Source: Zymoseptoria tritici IPO323 (lineage: Eukaryota > Ascomycota > Dothideomycetes > Mycosphaerellales > Mycosphaerellaceae). Taken from it: a stretch of DNA of 64,000 nt. Position numbers and translations under genes: made by a program. The stretch is taken from NCBI RefSeq assembly GCF_000219625.1, contig NC_018217.1:186001-250000 (forward strand). The letters are read 5' to 3'. The notes beneath the pieces are model-generated. The model was not told where the DNA came from. It saw nothing but the letters and a program-made list of their open reading frames with translations, and did no database searches. This document shows, piece after piece, positions 46,443-58,070 of the stretch (positions within the stretch are counted from its first letter, which is position 1; each line of letters starts with the position of its first letter).

Positions 46443-47525
46443 CCTTAATTTACGCTCCGCCGTACTAATCTAGCTTAAGTTACTAAGGGCGGTAAAGCAT
46501 AGGATAGAAGAGAGTACGTACTTTATAGCGTTTATATTTACCTCTTTAAATTTATTATCTTCTTCTTCTTCTCCTTCGCTATTCCTTATCCCCTCTTTAA
46601 TAACTAATACTATTTCTATAAAAATAATAAGTATTATACTAGTAAGTTCGTAATAGTTCCTCTTTTAACTAATACTAACCTCGCCGTAGTTACCGTTTCT
46701 ATCTCGGCTAGTAGCCCTCGAGCCCTTCCGCCTAGGCCTCGTCGCTCGCTATATACCTACCTACTAGCGCTATATCGACTACTACGCTACGTCCTCTAAC
46801 AACCTCCGTAATCGCTTTAAGATCGTCTACTACCGCGAACCCTTCTACGAATCTTATAGTAACGTCGTCGAGGAGGTTAAGGAGGCATCTAAGAGTTTTA
46901 GTAATAATAAGGCTTAGTTCGTCTACCTACCTCTAGAGAACCTATATAGCTAGCTCGTACGTATACTTACTATAGTATTAATAGCGGAGCTGTTAGAGTA
47001 CCGGAACTTTTATATCTACTATTACTTCCTAAGTAGTAAGGTATATATATCCTAGTCTTAATAATTATACTCTATATACTAATATCTAGCGTAGGTACTT
47101 CGTATATATAGTACTATATAGCTAGATATAGTAGATACGCGAGTTACGTACTAGAGATATCGCCGGTAGAGCTATAAGAAAGAAGGAGATACGTTAAGTT
47201 AAGAGGTATTAGTTTATATAGGTTAGAAGAAGTTAATCGTAGCGGGATTAGCGTATATAGTATAATAATAGTATTAAACTTATTAGTATAATTAGTTACT
47301 TCTCCACCTATTAACGATACTTAATCGCTACGATATAAGCTACTTTCCTTAAAAGCGACCGACTTAGACTATTAGTTTTTATCTACGGTTATTAAATTAA
47401 TTAAGGATAGTCTTAATTTACTTACTACCGTACTAATCTAGCTTAAGTTACTAAGCTATAGCGGACGGACTTAATTTACTCTCCGCTACTCTAATCCGGC
47501 CTAAGTCCCTAAGCTATAGCGGCTA
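46443..47525. repeat. Dispersed/tandem ~57-bp repeat copies
   Basis: A unit beginning CTTAATTTAC and ending GTTACTAAG or GTCCCTAAGCTATAGCGG appears at about 46443-46490 and as two adjacent copies at about 47410-47465 and 47467-47523. Confidence 0.55.
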
Positions 47526-48776
47526 TTATTAGCTACCTTAGTTATATATATTTATATACTATAGAGCCTTAGCGTTCGCCTTTATTATCCGTCCTACCGA
47601 CCTCTTCTCGCTCTCGCTCGAACGATAACTTACTTCCGAATAATACTCTTCTCCTATACTAATTAAAGTACTACGATACCCTACGATTACCTACTAGTAT
47701 ACGTATATATAACGTATTCGTACTCCTTAAATAGCCTATACGTTTTATATACTTATAGTATAGCTTATAAGCAATACTAATAACTCTATAGACAGCGCCT
47801 TAAAGACTACTTATAGCTATAGCTCTCCGTACTACTCTCGTCGCCTATAGCTACTACGACTCTTTAGCCGTTCCTAGCGGTAATATCCTCGGCGCTATTA
47901 TCTAGTATAACCCCGACATTTTTAACTATTAGGGCTACGAGCTTATTAACTAACTCTACTAAGTCTCCGACGAACTAGGCGGCTATAAGTAGTTCGTCTA
48001 GTTCCTAGCCGAAGAGCGTAATAGTATAGCGGTAGCGGTCCTTACGCTCGTCCTCTTCGCTCGGCCTAACCGTAACTTTATATTCTTCTTCGACTACAAA
48101 TATAAGTTACTCTCTATCCCTTTATTATTTTAAATGTTTTTATACTTATATTATCTTAGAAACGTCTCCGGAATCCTAACCTAGCGCGTAACAGTTATAT
48201 AGATCTACTAACCGCGGATATTACGAGTAATCTATCTTTAATAGTATAGTAATTAGGGTCGACGGTAGATATAGCTTAGAGTTTAGTTTATAATTTAGTA
48301 TAAAATTAAACTATAGTATACTAATAGACTTTATAAATAAGTATAATGTCTAGGGGCCTTTATATTCTCTACGTAACCCTTAACGTAATCCTCGTACCTA
48401 TAAAGTAGTACCTTTCTTCTCGAGGTATAATCTAGCTATAATTGTCGTATAAATAAATACCCTTTTCTACGTATATTTAACTTAGTAGCGGGTTAATAGT
48501 AAGTTAATAAGGTAGCTTTACGTCCCTCTAAGCCTATATCTAGCCTAAGCTTACGAGCGCCGAGAGTAAGTAATACCTTCCGATCCGAACCTCTATCTCT
48601 AGCTAGTATAACTAATTATCTATACTCCTATCCTATAAGCTAATTTACTAATATACTAATATACTACTAAGCCGAAACTATACTCTTATCTACTATTACT
48701 CCGGAACCGACTAGCTAGAAGAAAACAGAGCGCCCGTTTTAACCCGTAGGCTAGACTTATCTATTCGTTCTTAAGC

Positions 48777-48806
48777 CTAGCTTAACTTACTATTAAGTTA
48801 AGCTAG
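48777..48806. repeat. Perfect 13-bp inverted repeat
   Basis: CTAGCTTAACTTA (48777-48789), loop CTAT, and complementary arm 48794-48806. Confidence 0.8.
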
Positions 48807-50689
48807 TAGGAGATTCCCTAACCCTATATATTCGCTTTACCTAAATATAGCGCTTAAATCGGAGATAATTATAAACGTTAGAGGTCGGCTACGCTCTAGT
48901 AGATAAGCTACTACCGCGATCTATTAACGGCCGTTATTAATAACCTCTAGTTACCTATCTATATCTTCGGAATTATTATTCTAAGCGATAGCCTATATAT
49001 CTCGCCGGAAGCTATAGTCTAACTCTATAATCGATACTATACGCTCGAATTAAAGGTCGTCGAAGTCCGTTACCGTAAGCCGTCCTAGGCTAGGCTAAGA
49101 GCGATAAAGCTTATATAAGCGATATAATACCTTCTTTTTCCTAGTTATATCTATAATTAAAACTATCTCTTAGGCTCTATATACTATAGGTAACGTAGAG
49201 TCGACTAATACCGAGCCCGCCCTATAGTATAATCCCTCGGACGAAGAATATAATTTATTTATCGCCTCCTATCGTAAACGTCGGCAACGGTAGTTCTAGT
49301 AGATCTTAAAGAGAAGGTATCTAAATATAGCCCGGCTAGCGGGTATATATATTTAGTCGATTATCGCTCGGAACCGGCTATTAACGTCCTATATAGAGTA
49401 TATATACTAAAGGATCTCCTTATATACTATCTCTTTTTATATAATCGATTAGAAGGTCGTTACTATAAACCCTCTATACGTCGTAATCCTCTCTACTAGC
49501 GTATAGAATTCGGTATACGACTCCGCCGATAACGAGAGTACTTATTATACGTTAGTTATCGAGAGTTACTTCGCGGCCCTAGCCGAGCGTCTAATGTATT
49601 AACGCTTAGCCGTCCGGGGTCCGCGATTCCTTAGGGTTCGAGTAGCGGAGGGTATAATATATTGCGAGCGTAGTATATATATTAGTTCGAGGAGTCGGAG
49701 TAGATATATATAAGTATAGATATTATTTACGTATACTATAGGCCTAAAACGCGTACTATAGACTTACTACTAGTAAGGGGAGGTAGGTATAACCTTAGAA
49801 GTACTATTACGGCCCGCCTAAACTAAAATTAGCCTATATATCTAACCTCCTCTCTCTTCGAAGGTATTAGTTCTAAAGTACCTAAGTCGAAAAGACTCTA
49901 CTATTATAAACTTCCTAATCCTACCTTAATATACGTATAGCTACTTATACCGTCTCCTTCTTTACTATACGAAATATAGACATTACCCGCCGGATTCTAT
50001 ACGATATACTCCTATTATATTCCGCGAGCGAATACGGTTAACTATAGTAGCTATAGTACTTATATTAGTAGGAGAAGAGTATAGGCCTAAGGATATCTTA
50101 GATATATTATTAGACGTATAACTATTACTATTTAGTTAAGAGTACGGATCCTTTTATACTTAAGCGATCTTATACCTTACTAGGGGTCGTATATATATAT
50201 TATTTACGCTATATTACGTATACCTTTATAAACTCTTACCGTACTACTTACTATCGGCCGGTATAAGATATAGCCTATATATATTACTATACGAACGCTA
50301 TACTATATAGATAGGGTATATGCCGCCGCGTCGTATTATTAAAACTATAGACGAGCTCTTAATAGATACTAACTTTATATACTACCTCCCGCTAAGTCGG
50401 CGTTAACTTAATATTAAGTTACGATAACGACGATAGTCTATTAGTAGGCCTTAACTACTTATAGCTATACTCTAATACTAATACGAGTTATAGTAGTAAT
50501 CGTAGTAATATAGTTATATCGTCGTATAGCGTACGCCGAGTATCGTAGTTACTATTACCGTCGCTATTACTAAGTCGGTATATTAACTACTAGTAGTTCG
50601 GATATTATAACTAAACTAATAATCGCGTTTCTAGAGTTATAGATAAACGCCTAACTTAGCGACCGTACCGGCTTCGTCTAGACGTAATT

Positions 50690-50703
50690 TACCTAATCCC
50701 TTA
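50690..50703. repeat. Target-site duplication, SINE-like copy 1 (left)
   Basis: TACCTAATCCCTTA, repeated perfectly at 51549-51562. Confidence 0.9.
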
Positions 50704-51548
50704 TTGTTTGTTTGTTTGTTTGTTCCATTTACGTCCTTTCGGAGTCCAAGACTATGTAGGACGGCCTTATAAGCAAGGCAGTTGATCTATTTACAATCAA
50801 ATTCTTTCTGTATTCTTTGACCTTAGGGGAAACCCCGTGCCTAAGGCAGGACCTGCAAGCAGAATCTGCCGAAGGACTTTAAAACAGCGCAAGACAAAGG
50901 AAATCAAACGAGTGTCGTTGTCTACAGCCGGGGCTGCAGAATTTTCGCGCTAAGCTTTTTGCAGTGTCGTTGTCTACAGCCGGTGCTGCAGAATTTTCGC
51001 GCCAAGCTTTTTGCAGAATTTTCAGCGGATCCTTCCGCTTCGCACACACGCTGCAAATTTGAATGCAAAAGCAGTGCAAAAGCAGTGCAAAAGCAGCTGT
51101 CCAACTCGCTGTCTTCTCTTGTCCTCAGTATGCCTTTGTGGAACTGTATGCTGCTTCCAAACGTATATAGCTACGCAGGTTGATCGCAGAGTTGTAGATT
51201 CCACCGAGTTCTAGCTCTTTAAAGTGCATGTATGCTTCCTTCGAGGGCGACGAAGTCTCTAGAGAAGGGACATGCGATTTCGATTCGGATTTCGAGGAGG
51301 TGCGCGTATAGGGCAGAGTGGACTGCTTCTTTCTTCTTCTTGTTCGTAGCGTAGAGGGCTATTCGTTCGAATCGTGCCGTTGTTCTGTAGCTTGTATTTC
51401 GAGGCGGATTTCGAGAAGGATTTCGGGCGGATTTCGAGAGGTTTTCGAGGAGGTTTTCGAGGAGGTTTCTTCCAGACTGTCTTGGTTTCCCTTCCGAGGA
51501 AGGTACTTACGACGGCCACCGCGTGAAGGTGCAGTCTGTTCGGCCGTC
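50704..51548 (-). mobile_element. SINE-like retroposon copy 1, 5'-truncated
   Basis: 845 bp of normal dinucleotide composition inside RIP DNA, flanked by a perfect 14-bp target duplication. The plus-strand left end is (TTTG)n, so the element runs on the minus strand and ends in a (CAAA)n tail. It aligns with copy 2 over nearly its full length but starts at the GACGGCCGAACAG end and lacks the tRNA-like head. A 52-bp segment is tandemly duplicated (50912-50963 and 50964-51015), and an AAAGCAGTGC word is repeated three times near 51065. No long open frame is present. 5' truncation, tail and TSD are hallmarks of LINE-mobilised retroposons. Confidence 0.85.
50912..51015. repeat. 52-bp tandem duplication inside SINE-like copy 1
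   Basis: Two 52-bp units starting GTGTCGTTGTCTACAGCCGG, differing at only a few positions. Copy 2 has a single equivalent. Confidence 0.9.
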
Positions 51549-51562
51549 TACCTAATCCCTTA
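51549..51562. repeat. Target-site duplication, SINE-like copy 1 (right)
   Basis: TACCTAATCCCTTA, identical to 50690-50703. Confidence 0.9.
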
Positions 51563-53343
51563 ACTTACCGCTATCTACGACCTTACCTCCTTACTACGTA
51601 CGATTCGACCGTCCGATTCCGCCGACTCTACCTCTCCTTCGAAACGATTCGACCTACCTACTCTACTAGTATATATAATATAATCGCTTTCGTAATCGCG
51701 ATTATACCGCTAAAGTAGAAAAGCTAGAAGGGCGCGTCGAAACAAAAGAAGGAGGACGAAAAAAAACGAGTAAAGAAGAAGAAGGAGGAAGCTAAAAAAC
51801 GAGAGAAGTAGGAAGCTAAAGATCTAGCGAATACCGATCCTAAACTTATAGTTACGTAAATAAGTAAGACGAGCGAGCCGTACCTTCGCGTTATGTTTAG
51901 AATACTATAAGGCGTAAGTAGCTTATAACGATAGAAAGACCTAATCGCTACGGTATAGCGCATCTTAGTAGATGTCGGTCTATACGGCGAGCTCGCGGAC
52001 GAACCGTATCTACTACGATAGATATACTCGGCGTATATTATAGAGAAGTCGATAGAGGTAGCCCGGACATTAGTAAATTACCTAGCCTTTAGGCCTAAAT
52101 AGTTAATTAATAACCTTAATAGTAAGAAAGTAGGTACGCCTAAGTACTAGTACCCCGACCTCCTCCTAAGAATAAGTAATCCGGATACCTTTATTTAGTT
52201 AGCGTAGAAGTCTATTATATATAAGGCGTTTAAAGAGAGTAACTAGAGTAAAGGGCTAGTTAAGAAGGAGCGGTCTAAGTCGGTCGACCCGTACTACGTA
52301 GCTACGCCTCTCTAAACCCCTTAATAAACTCTATACCCTTAGAGTACTAATATACCTACTCCGGAACGTTTAGCTTTTGAGCGCCGTCGCTTATCTACTA
52401 ATTTAAGCGAGACTTAATATAAGATAGCGCGTATTAACGTCGCGTAAAACTCGCTAAGATATACGCCTTATATAGACTACTTACCGATATCGATAGACCT
52501 TATTACTTTACGGGTACTACCGTAGCTAGATATCTACGTCGCTAGGTATATATTTAATACCGTAGCTAGTATATATTAGCTCCTAAACATTTACTACTAT
52601 GTTCGCGATATATTTGTTAGTAACGCTATAAATAGCTAAGTAGAGTTCGCCTAGGAGGAATTTAAAGACGGCTACGATATTATAGATAGCGCGTAGGTCT
52701 ACTTCTACGACCTTAAAGGTAAGATACGTCTAATAAGTAAGGCGGATATCGCTTCTATATATATACGTATATATACGAATATACTCTATCCTTAAGTAAC
52801 ATTCCTAGACGTTAACTTCTATATTTACGAACGCGCTTATAAGGACCTCGTCCTACGCGTCTAAGAGGACTACTTCTTTCCCTCTATACTACTCAAAGAT
52901 AATAGTATACCTACTACCCTATTACTTACTACCGATCGACTACCCCCCCTACCGGTTACTTCCGGTATATTAAACCCCTTCGGCGCTAAGTTAATTCCCT
53001 CCGCGACGCCGTAAACCGCCTTTAAGAATCTAGTAGGTACTCTAAAGAAGAGGCCTTCCGGCGTCCGCGAGAGAGAACCCTAGTAAGGTCTATTTACTAG
53101 TAAGGACTTTACCTAGGATATAAGTCTAAATACTATTTACGCTATAGCTAACGACGAGGACCTATAGCTAGACTTAGTCGAATTATCTACTAATAATAAA
53201 CCGTTAAGGCTAAGAGGTCGACTACGGAAGACTCCTCCTCTATAGCGTAGCTTAGTCGATATAGAAATATAAGATATACTTAGGTAAGAGGCTACGGACC
53301 GGGATCTTAGTACCCTTAATACCGCCGCCGAATATAATAGCGG
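51563..53343 (+). pseudogene. RIP-mutated coding region upstream of the helicase relic
   Basis: Plus-strand frames with RIP-type stops. A lysine/glutamate-rich coiled-coil-like stretch lies at 51720-51830, and later segments read like a globular protein (ARTLVNYLAFRPK, TNIPTPERLAFERRRLS). It is probably the N-terminal part of the helicase-type protein that resumes after SINE-like copy 2, but continuity is inferred. Confidence 0.4.
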
Positions 53344-53357
53344 AGGAAACGCTTCTA
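53344..53357. repeat. Target-site duplication, SINE-like copy 2 (left)
   Basis: AGGAAACGCTTCTA, repeated perfectly at 54285-54298. Confidence 0.92.
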
Positions 53358-54284
53358 TTTGTTTGTTTGTTTGTTTGTTTGTTCCATTTACGTCCTTTCG
53401 GAGTCCAAGACTATGTAGGACGGCTTTGCCTTAAGGCAAAGTAGTAGATCTAGTTACAATCAGATTTTTCGGTATTCTTTAACCTTAGGGGAGACCCCGT
53501 GCCTAAGGCAATGCTAAAGGACTTTAAACAAAAGCGAGACAAAGGAAATCAAACGAGTGTTGCAGCCTAAGGCTGCAGAATTTTCGCGCTAAGCTTTTTG
53601 CAGAATTTTCAGCGGATCCTTCCGCTTCGCACGCACGCTGCGAATTCGAAAGAGAGAGGAAATGCATTGCAGTGCACAAAGCAGTGCAGGAGCGACGTAG
53701 CTGCGTAAGCAGCTACGCAAGCAGCTATCTAACCCGCTGTCTCTTTCTCTTGTCCTTAATATGCCTTTGTGGAACTGCATGCCGCTTCCAAACGCATACA
53801 GCTACGCAGGTTAATCGTAGAGTTGTAGATTCTACCGACTGTTCTAGCTCTTTAAAGTGCACTTTTCCGTAGAGGACCCGAATCTCTAGAGGGAAAGAGG
53901 TGCGATTTCGGTTCGGATTTCGAGGAGATGCGCGTATAGGACAGAGTAGACTGCCTCTTCTTCTTCTTCTTCTTCTCGTTCGTAGCGTAGAGAGCTATTC
54001 GTTCGAATCGTGCTATTGTTCTATAGCTTGTGTTTCGAGGCGGATTTCGAGAAGGATTTCGGGCGGATTTCGAGAGGTTTTCGAGGAGGTTTCTTCTAGA
54101 CTGTCTTGGTTTCCCTTCCAAGGAAGGTACTTACGACGGCCACCGCGTGAAGGTGCAGTCTGTTCGGCCGTCTTAAGGTTAGGTATGTATCTACTCGTCG
54201 AGCAGACACATACCTATAACTGGGCCTGGGAATCGAACCGCAGACAATTATGAAATCATAGCCATTAAACCATCAACCCAAATT
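53358..54284 (-). mobile_element. SINE-like retroposon copy 2, full length with tRNA-like head
   Basis: 927 bp flanked by a perfect 14-bp target duplication. On the minus strand it starts with a tRNA-like segment containing Pol III A and B boxes, continues with the ~800-bp body shared with copy 1, and ends in (CAAA)n. It interrupts a RIP-mutated coding frame. Relative to copy 1 it shows several CA-to-TA and TG-to-TA differences (for example TCCTCAGTA versus TCCTTAATA, and TTCCACC versus TTCTACC), a light RIP signature. It is long for a SINE and encodes nothing obvious. Confidence 0.87.
54222..54280 (-). promoter_or_regulatory. tRNA-like Pol III promoter head (A and B boxes)
   Basis: On the minus strand, TGGTTTAATGG (54272-54262) fits the A-box consensus and GGTTCGATTCC (54239-54229) the B-box. 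A TTTCATAA loop between them resembles a CAT anticodon loop. The acceptor stem pairs poorly, so this is a tRNA-derived promoter rather than a working tRNA gene. Confidence 0.7.
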
Positions 54285-54298
54285 AGGAAACGCTTCTA
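54285..54298. repeat. Target-site duplication, SINE-like copy 2 (right)
   Basis: AGGAAACGCTTCTA, identical to 53344-53357. Confidence 0.92.
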
Positions 54299-57200
54299 GA
54301 AAAGGTAATAAAACCGAATTAGAACTTATTATCGATAAAGATTATAAGTCTAGTAGCGCTATATCTAATAACGGGCGATCGAAGACGAACGGGAGGTAGC
54401 CCGATATAATCGACCTCGATAGCTCGGATAATAAGGGCCTTATACGGAGTTTCGATATTAACTTAGGCGCGACTTAATATATAGTAGATACTTAAGTAAG
54501 AGAACTACCTTTAGTAAAGTCGGAAGCGGAACTCGTACGTAAGGGCGAGGATCTTTAACGTTAGCCGAATATAGTTCGATTAAGTAGGATTATTACGGAC
54601 GTACTAGTATCGAGAGTCCCCTAGATCGAGATGTCTATCTTCTAATATATAGTATCTAGGATCCTTCCTATACTAGTCTTTAACTAGATCTTATAGTTAT
54701 CGAGTAGCTCTAAACCCGGCTCGAAGGTAGGTAAGGTCGTAGTTACCCCTACTAACGAAGGCGAAGATAATAGTAACGACGGAAGTAATAACGACCTTAG
54801 GAATACTATAGAGTAACGCCTAATCGGATGCTTTATATACTTTAAGAATAGCTTTATATAGAAGTACTATTATTAGTATTAGGGGTTCGATCTAATAGAG
54901 CTTTATACTATATATAGTATTAAGATCGACTTTACCGATATAGGAGTACTTACGATTATATAGGCCTTCGGTATAGTCTTTATACTACGCGCCCTCTTCC
55001 TCGGCGAGCCGGTTATATTAAACGTATTCGCTATAGGCCTCGGTAAGACTTTAGCCGGGATTACGCTTATTAACTAATATATAGTAGTATAGCGTAAATA
55101 CGGTAGATTTGTTATTACCCGTTCTATTAATAGCGTATAGCGCGGAGGCGATATAGATCCGGAAGACGCGCTAGATTAGAGTAAATATAATACGCTCGAC
55201 CCTCTACGACTTATATAGCTAAAGGAACCGATCGTCCGCCGTAGCGCCCCGCTTATTATATACCTAAAATCCGTATACTCTTAGTAGCTCCGCGAGATTA
55301 GACGGTAGCGACCGGCTACTAGAGTTATTGTCCTAGGTAGATAGAAATAGACTAAGAATAATAATAAGCCGTTATATATCTATAAGTAGAACGACTTTAT
55401 TCGGAAGGAGGATCTACTAAGTAAGAAGGAGTAGAAGGAGGCTAATCTAGATATATAGCTACTACGCGCCTAGTAGAAGAGCCCGCCTTAAGCTCGAACG
55501 TTTATAAATAAAGAAGCTAGGTATAAGTACGAGGACGGCTTATAGAGTCTCGAGCTACCGCTATAGCTCGAAAACTAGTAGGAAATAATAAGGGCTAGCC
55601 GACTCGAGGCCGTATACGACGCTAGGATCCGGCCGCGTAGAGCTACTAAGTACCAAGATAATCTAAGAGTAATACTAAACTAATAGTCCGTAGTCCTCGT
55701 AGACGAATCCTATAAGTATATTAATCTTAATACTATACCGTAGAGTTATATCCGTAAGATAAAGGGCATCCCCGCCGTTATCGCCTTAAGCGCGACTCTA
55801 TACGATAAGTTCGGTAATCTCTATAGTCTATTCGACGTACCTTTAGCGCCTATACTAAAGGTATATAGGTAGAGGCGACTACTACCTAATTCCGACTCGG
55901 AAGTAGAAGAGCCGGCCGTAGAGTTATAGACCTTCCCGTATAATAAAGTAAATATCGCCGAGGTAGTATAGAATAAGAGGATCGACGGTTTAGTTAGGCC
56001 GTATAACGATACTACTATTAGTAAGTTTATAGACTTCGCTAAGGGTATAGACGAGGGCGACTACGAATAGGTAGCTAAACACCGCTTTAATATAGTAGTA
56101 GGTCCTACTACCGCGCTAGATAGGGTAACTAAGTATTAAATAAAGCTCGTAGACGGCGAGTTAACGAAAGGAGGTAAACTACTATAGGCGCCGACTAGCT
56201 ACGACGATAGAGAGGAGAATACTAGTCTCGTAATAGAATACCTCCGTCGTAGCTTAATCGAGTTCTACGCCGACCTTATCTAGGACCCTACCGGATACGG
56301 AGAAGGTATAAAGGCTATCGATAAACTACTATACTCTAGCTTCGACGTATATATCCTAGTCGACCTAGTATTTAAGCTAATACTAGGGAAAGTATAGATA
56401 GCCCTACGTAAGTTATACTTCTACCTCGCGGACGTTTACCGAGTATTTATCCTATACGTAGTTATTCTAAATATCGTAATACGCGATAAAGCCGTAGAGG
56501 AAGAACTATTCTACGATATAGGCCCGGATTAGATTCGAATAGGGCCTAACGGAGAACCGGAGCTTAACGACTCGATAGATACGAATAAGCTTCTTAATAG
56601 CCTCGACAACGAGAAGGTAAAGAAGCTCTTCGAAAAGGGTAAAGGTTCGGCCCTCTAAAGATATATATCCCTAATCGCCGCGTCTAGCGGTATAGAGGTT
56701 ATCTAGGGTATTATAATATCTATAAGAGAGAAGTTCGTTAAAGAGAGGGGCGCGTACTATAAGGTTACCGTTATTACTTATAAGGGAATAAATATAGTAC
56801 TCTTCCGTCTCTTCTATCTATAGAAGGTCGAGTAAGGCAAACTAGTAATAAATAACTTTATAGTTATCGATCCGTAGTAGACGAAGACTATTATAGGGGA
56901 CATTTTTAAGAAGTATACTATATATAACCGTAAGGTACCTCTATAACTAGAGAAGCCCTAGCTACTAATCGCCTCCGCGAACGCTATTAAGGCCGGAGTC
57001 GAATTACTACTATATAATTATATAATCCTTATAGACGGATAGTAGAGCTCGTTAAGGGATATATAACTAAACGGTCGGCTATTACGTATCCGCTTAGTCT
57101 AGTTATCGCCGTTTACGGAAGGCTACCGTATTATTATAGTTTATAAGGTATATCCTATTAGCGAGTAGTAGAGTCTAAAGTACGGTAGTAGATAGCTTAT

Positions 57201-57370
57201 AATAGACTATATTAGATATAGAGTATTAACGTAGGAGGCCGTAGATATCGCTAAGGAGAAGGAGGCGGCGGAGGCTACCGCGGAGAAGATAAGGAAGGCT
57301 ACGGACAAGATAAGTAAAAAGGCTACAGATAAGGCAAACAAAAAGTCGAATAAGTTAAAGAGGTAGACGA
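54299..57370 (+). pseudogene. SNF2-family helicase relic, frame intact apart from RIP stops
   Basis: One plus-strand frame holds all key motifs: GLGKTL (Walker A, 55036-55053), VLVDESYKY (DExx box, 55693-55719), LSATLYDKFGNLYSLFD (motif III, from 55786) and LNGRLLRI (motif VI region, from 57067) after ILIDG. All four lie in the same phase, over 2 kb without a net frameshift. Numerous TAG/TAA codons occur where Gln or Trp would be expected. The C terminus is Lys/Ala/Glu-rich (EKEAAEATAEKIRKATDK). SNF2 proteins are ATP-driven DNA translocases. Here it is probably a transposon-carried or repeated gene silenced by RIP. Confidence 0.75.
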
Positions 57371-57628
57371 CGATGTCGATAGTCGCTCTACGAGAATAGA
57401 GTTAGTCTATAGCAGTAATACCTATGTATAAATATAGCCTACGTCTTACATTATTCTTAGACTATCGGCTACCGCCGCTACAATAATAATCTCGACTAAA
57501 GTAATAATGTATATATATTAAAACCCTCGGAAAAACTGTCTTAGATCCGCTATAGGGATGTCTCTACGCCGAGTAAGTATAGTATTAGCATATATCTCGA
57601 CGGATATATAAGGAAATAAGGCCTATCT

Positions 57629-58070
57629 CGGCGGATTCGAGCTAAACTTAAGCGCGACGTCGATGCTCCGTCTAATTTTAGTAGCTAAAATTCGAGAAAT
57701 CTCGTTCCTACCGGCGGATTTAAGCTTAACTTACCGCCCCGCCCTGTTCTCTACTAATTTTAGTAGCGGAAATTCGAGAAATCTAGTCCTAGTCGGCGGA
57801 TTTAAGCTTAACTTACTACCCCGCCTTATTCTCTAGCTAATTTTAGTAGTAGGGAGTAGAAGAAATCTAGTCCTAGCCGGCGGAGTTAAGCTTAACTTAC
57901 TAACCCGCCCTATTCTCTAGCTAATTTTAGTAGTAGGGGCGGAGAAATTTAGTCCTAGCTAGCGGAGTTAAGCTTAACTTACTACCCCGCCCTATCCTCT
58001 AGCTAATTTTAGTCGTAGGGGTAGAAGAAATTTAGCCCTAGCCGGCGGAGTCGAGTTTAGTTTATAACCC
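57629..58070. repeat. ~83-bp minisatellite, five copies plus a partial
   Basis: Units start CGGCGGATTTAAGCTTAACT (or a variant) at about 57629, 57712, 57794, 57878 and 57961, each containing CTAATTTTAGTAG and ending near TCCTAG. The last unit breaks off in CGGCGGAGTCGAG. It lies between the helicase and Plavaka relics. Confidence 0.85.

Larger units (their letters stand above)
45861..50689. other. RIP-mutated DNA, source element not identified
   Basis: Frames with long stretches between TAG/TAA stops exist on the plus strand (e.g. 46750-47250 and 47870-48130), implying former coding DNA. I could not match a family. Local inverted repeats, such as the 13-bp stem at 48777-48806, are scattered through it. 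Confidence 0.45.

Noticed and set aside
54222..54280. Functional tRNA-Met gene
   Set aside because: The acceptor and T stems pair poorly and the segment sits exactly at the head of a retroposon bounded by TSDs; it is a tRNA-derived promoter.
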